From Dialister sp. CAG:486 (GTDB lineage Bacteria > Bacillota > Negativicutes > Veillonellales > Dialisteraceae), in the NCBI GenBank assembly GCA_000434475.1, contig FR879632.1, positions 49,692-55,043 of the forward strand: 5,352 nucleotides of DNA, read 5' to 3'. The position numbers were made by a program, and so were the translations under genes. Shown in pieces: positions 4,479-5,352 of the stretch. Below the pieces are notes generated by a model. That model did no database searches and was not told the DNA's origin. It was given only the letters and a program-made list of their open reading frames with translations. Positions within the stretch are counted from its first letter, which is position 1, and every line of letters starts with the position of its first letter.

Positions 4479-5110
4479 TCCGTCCATTTTGGCCGGGCGG
4501 CGACTTTGAAAATTTCGACTATCCAGCAGATTGCGTAGTTATCGATAATCCGCCATTTTCCATCATTGCGAAAGTCGTGAAGTTCTACGCGGAACATAAC
4601 ATCGACTATTTCTTGTTTGCGCCGCACCTCACGTGTATCAACGTCCGAGAGGCGCATAGCCATATTTGCGTCGGGACGACGGTTACATACGACAACGGCG
4701 CTAAAGTAGGCACTAGTTTCGTAGCATCTAAAGGCCCGCTGATCCGAAGTGCACCCGGCCTGTACCGCATACTTGATGAAGCGAATGCTGCAAATATCAA
4801 GGCTAAGAAAGGACCGCCAAAGCCGGTGTACACGTATCCAGATAACGTACTGACATCGAGCGCCGTGGCGTTGTTTTCGAAATATGGAATCGAATACCGC
4901 GAAGACATTGGCGTATTTGTTCGCGCCATGGACGCACAGCGCAGAGCAGGGAAAAGTATTTTTGGTACCGGCTACATTGTACCCGAAGAGGCAGCTCGCA
5001 AGGCACAGGAGGCAGTACGCAAGGCACAGAAAGAAAGGGCACAGCGCTGGGAACTTTCGATGCGCGAGCTTGCTGCTCTAAAGGCGGCAGAGGAAGCCGC
5101 GAAGCAATAA
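4460..5110 (+). CDS. C-terminal (main) part of phage DNA adenine methyltransferase-like protein, frame-shifted
   Basis: This frame carries the body of the protein. The only early start is a TTG at 4460 with no Shine-Dalgarno, so translation most likely depends on entry from the upstream frame. In joined numbering: RPFWPGGDFENFD at 50-62, in the place of the cofactor-binding region, and IDNPPFSI at 70-77. NPPF is the motif IV signature of amino-methyltransferases acting on adenine. Then come FLFAPHLT, a C-terminal MDAQRRAGKSIFGTGYIVPEEAARK region and an Ala/Lys/Glu-rich helix (RKAQEAVRKAQKERAQ) to the end. Members of this family are often labelled N6-adenine methyltransferase or, doubtfully, ParB-like. 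A role in protecting phage DNA from host restriction is inferred. Substrate specificity cannot be read from the sequence. Confidence 0.75.
   Translation: MGGRTVVRPFWPGGDFENFDYPADCVVIDNPPFSIIAKVVKFYAEHNIDYFLFAPHLTCINVREAHSHICVGTTVTYDNGAKVGTSFVASKGPLIRSAPGLYRILDEANAANIKAKKGPPKPVYTYPDNVLTSSAVALFSKYGIEYREDIGVFVRAMDAQRRAGKSIFGTGYIVPEEAARKAQEAVRKAQKERAQRWELSMRELAALKAAEEAAKQ
4462..4485 (+). other. G7 slip tract and overlapping hairpin at the frame break
   Basis: Seven G at 4462-4468 are followed by C. In the 0 frame the codons read TGG GGG GGC, giving a G GGG GGC heptamer of the X XXY YYZ form. GGGCGGAC (4466-4473) pairs with GTCCGTCC (4478-4485, one G-U) around a TGTA loop that holds part of the 0-frame TAG. 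A -1 slip, one extra G or two fewer G would each restore the full protein. Confidence 0.6.
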
Positions 5111-5160
5111 AAAAGACGTCTTGATTTAGCACATTGTTAAATCAAGACGTCTTTTTTTTA
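5109..5160. terminator. Strong bidirectional intrinsic terminator
   Basis: A perfect 20-bp inverted repeat: 5109-5128 (from AAAAAAGACGTC to TTGATTTA) pairs with 5138-5157. The 9-base spacer can pair further (one G-U), leaving a CAT loop. It is followed by a T run, and the A run on the left side gives a T run on the opposite strand. The left arm starts inside the methyltransferase stop codon. It separates the late operon from the promoter to its right. Confidence 0.93.
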
Positions 5161-5215
5161 TTTTGCAAAAATGCTGAAAAGTGCGATAAAATCTAATAAA
5201 AATAGAATATTTCAC

Positions 5216-5244
5216 TTGACATTATTGACGAAAACGTGTATAAT
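5216..5244 (+). promoter_or_regulatory. Consensus sigma-70/sigma-A promoter
   Basis: TTGACA at 5216-5221 and TATAAT at 5239-5244, separated by 17 bases, match the vegetative consensus at all twelve positions. The upstream stretch 5161-5215 is A/T-rich and holds no gene; it could act as an UP element. Transcription would start near 5251, leaving a leader of about 20 bases before the ATG at 5270. Confidence 0.92.
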
Positions 5245-5254
5245 ATAAACATAG

Positions 5255-5265
5255 AAAGGAGGTGA
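5255..5265 (+). promoter_or_regulatory. Extended Shine-Dalgarno of the small right-edge ORF
   Basis: AAAGGAGGTGA is almost a full complement of the 16S rRNA 3' end. The AGGAGG core is seven bases before the ATG at 5270. This is the strongest translation signal in the window. Confidence 0.88.
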
Positions 5266-5269
5266 AAGC

Positions 5270-5352
5270 ATGAGAATGGATAAAGAAAAAGCAAGCTGGG
5301 CAATCCTGATGATTAACTTTGCAACAGCGATCATCAACCTGCTTACCAGCCT
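5270..5352 (+). CDS. Small hydrophobic protein, holin-like toxin-like, cut by window end
   Basis: ATG 5270, with a consensus promoter and extended Shine-Dalgarno, opens 27 codons before the window ends. The visible residues are a charged start (MRMDKEKASW) followed by one hydrophobic helix, AILMINFATAIINLLTS. The pattern 'LMI-FAT-II-L' resembles the very short 'putative holin-like toxin' (Hol_Tox) proteins of Firmicutes, some of which are toxins of type I toxin-antitoxin systems. No antitoxin RNA can be seen, because the downstream side is missing. Alternatives are a small phage membrane protein or a host leader peptide. The gene is transcribed separately from the lysis and methyltransferase genes, so it may be active in lysogeny rather than late infection. 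Function is inference. Confidence 0.6.
   Translation, partial: MRMDKEKASWAILMINFATAIINLLTS

Noticed and set aside
4606..5132. Minus-strand open frames opposite the methyltransferase gene, and a short + frame at 4884-5081.
   Set aside because: They have no Shine-Dalgarno and no recognisable motif, and one crosses the strong terminator; they are shadows of the main frame.

Overview
The window reads as the end of the late region of a tailed phage or prophage: tail tip and fibre genes, then host lysis, then a DNA methyltransferase-like gene. All recognised genes are on the + strand, tightly packed, with strong AGGAGG-type ribosome binding sites. The host is most likely a diderm Firmicute (Negativicutes, in the range of Megasphaera, Dialister, Veillonella or Selenomonas). 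This is inferred from Firmicute-style Shine-Dalgarno sites and moderate GC, combined with a spanin pair, which is only needed where there is an outer membrane. No sequence search was possible, so the host call is inference.

Layout. Positions 1-1147 hold two small tail-associated proteins that share a 'GLQ(V/I)(Y/F)(N/D)G-G' motif; the first is cut by the window edge and preceded by an odd C-rich stretch. Positions 1236-2684 hold a modular tail fibre with two copies of a 'YVKS(V/I)NN--PDS-GNV' repeat, and a 200-residue protein that probably sits at or near the fibre tip. Positions 2732-4326 are the lysis cassette: a holin of the TcdE/phage_holin_4_1 type, an intrinsic terminator, a single-domain GH25 muramidase endolysin, and a spanin pair encoded in two frames of the same DNA. 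Positions 4335-5110 encode a DNPPF-motif methyltransferase-like protein whose reading frame is broken at a run of seven G. A perfect 20-bp terminator closes the late transcription unit. After it, a consensus TTGACA-17-TATAAT promoter and a near-perfect Shine-Dalgarno drive a very small hydrophobic ORF that runs off the window and resembles holin-like toxins.

How the parts work together: the holin would permeabilise the inner membrane, the GH25 enzyme would then cut peptidoglycan, and the spanins would fuse inner and outer membranes. The most unusual feature is the spanin locus. The inner-membrane (i-spanin-like) gene lies wholly inside the lipoprotein (o-spanin-like) gene in another frame. 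Their start codons overlap as ATGTG behind one Shine-Dalgarno. The second is the methyltransferase frame break at a G-run with the form of a -1 slippery site. The third is the strongly expressed mini-ORF at the right edge.
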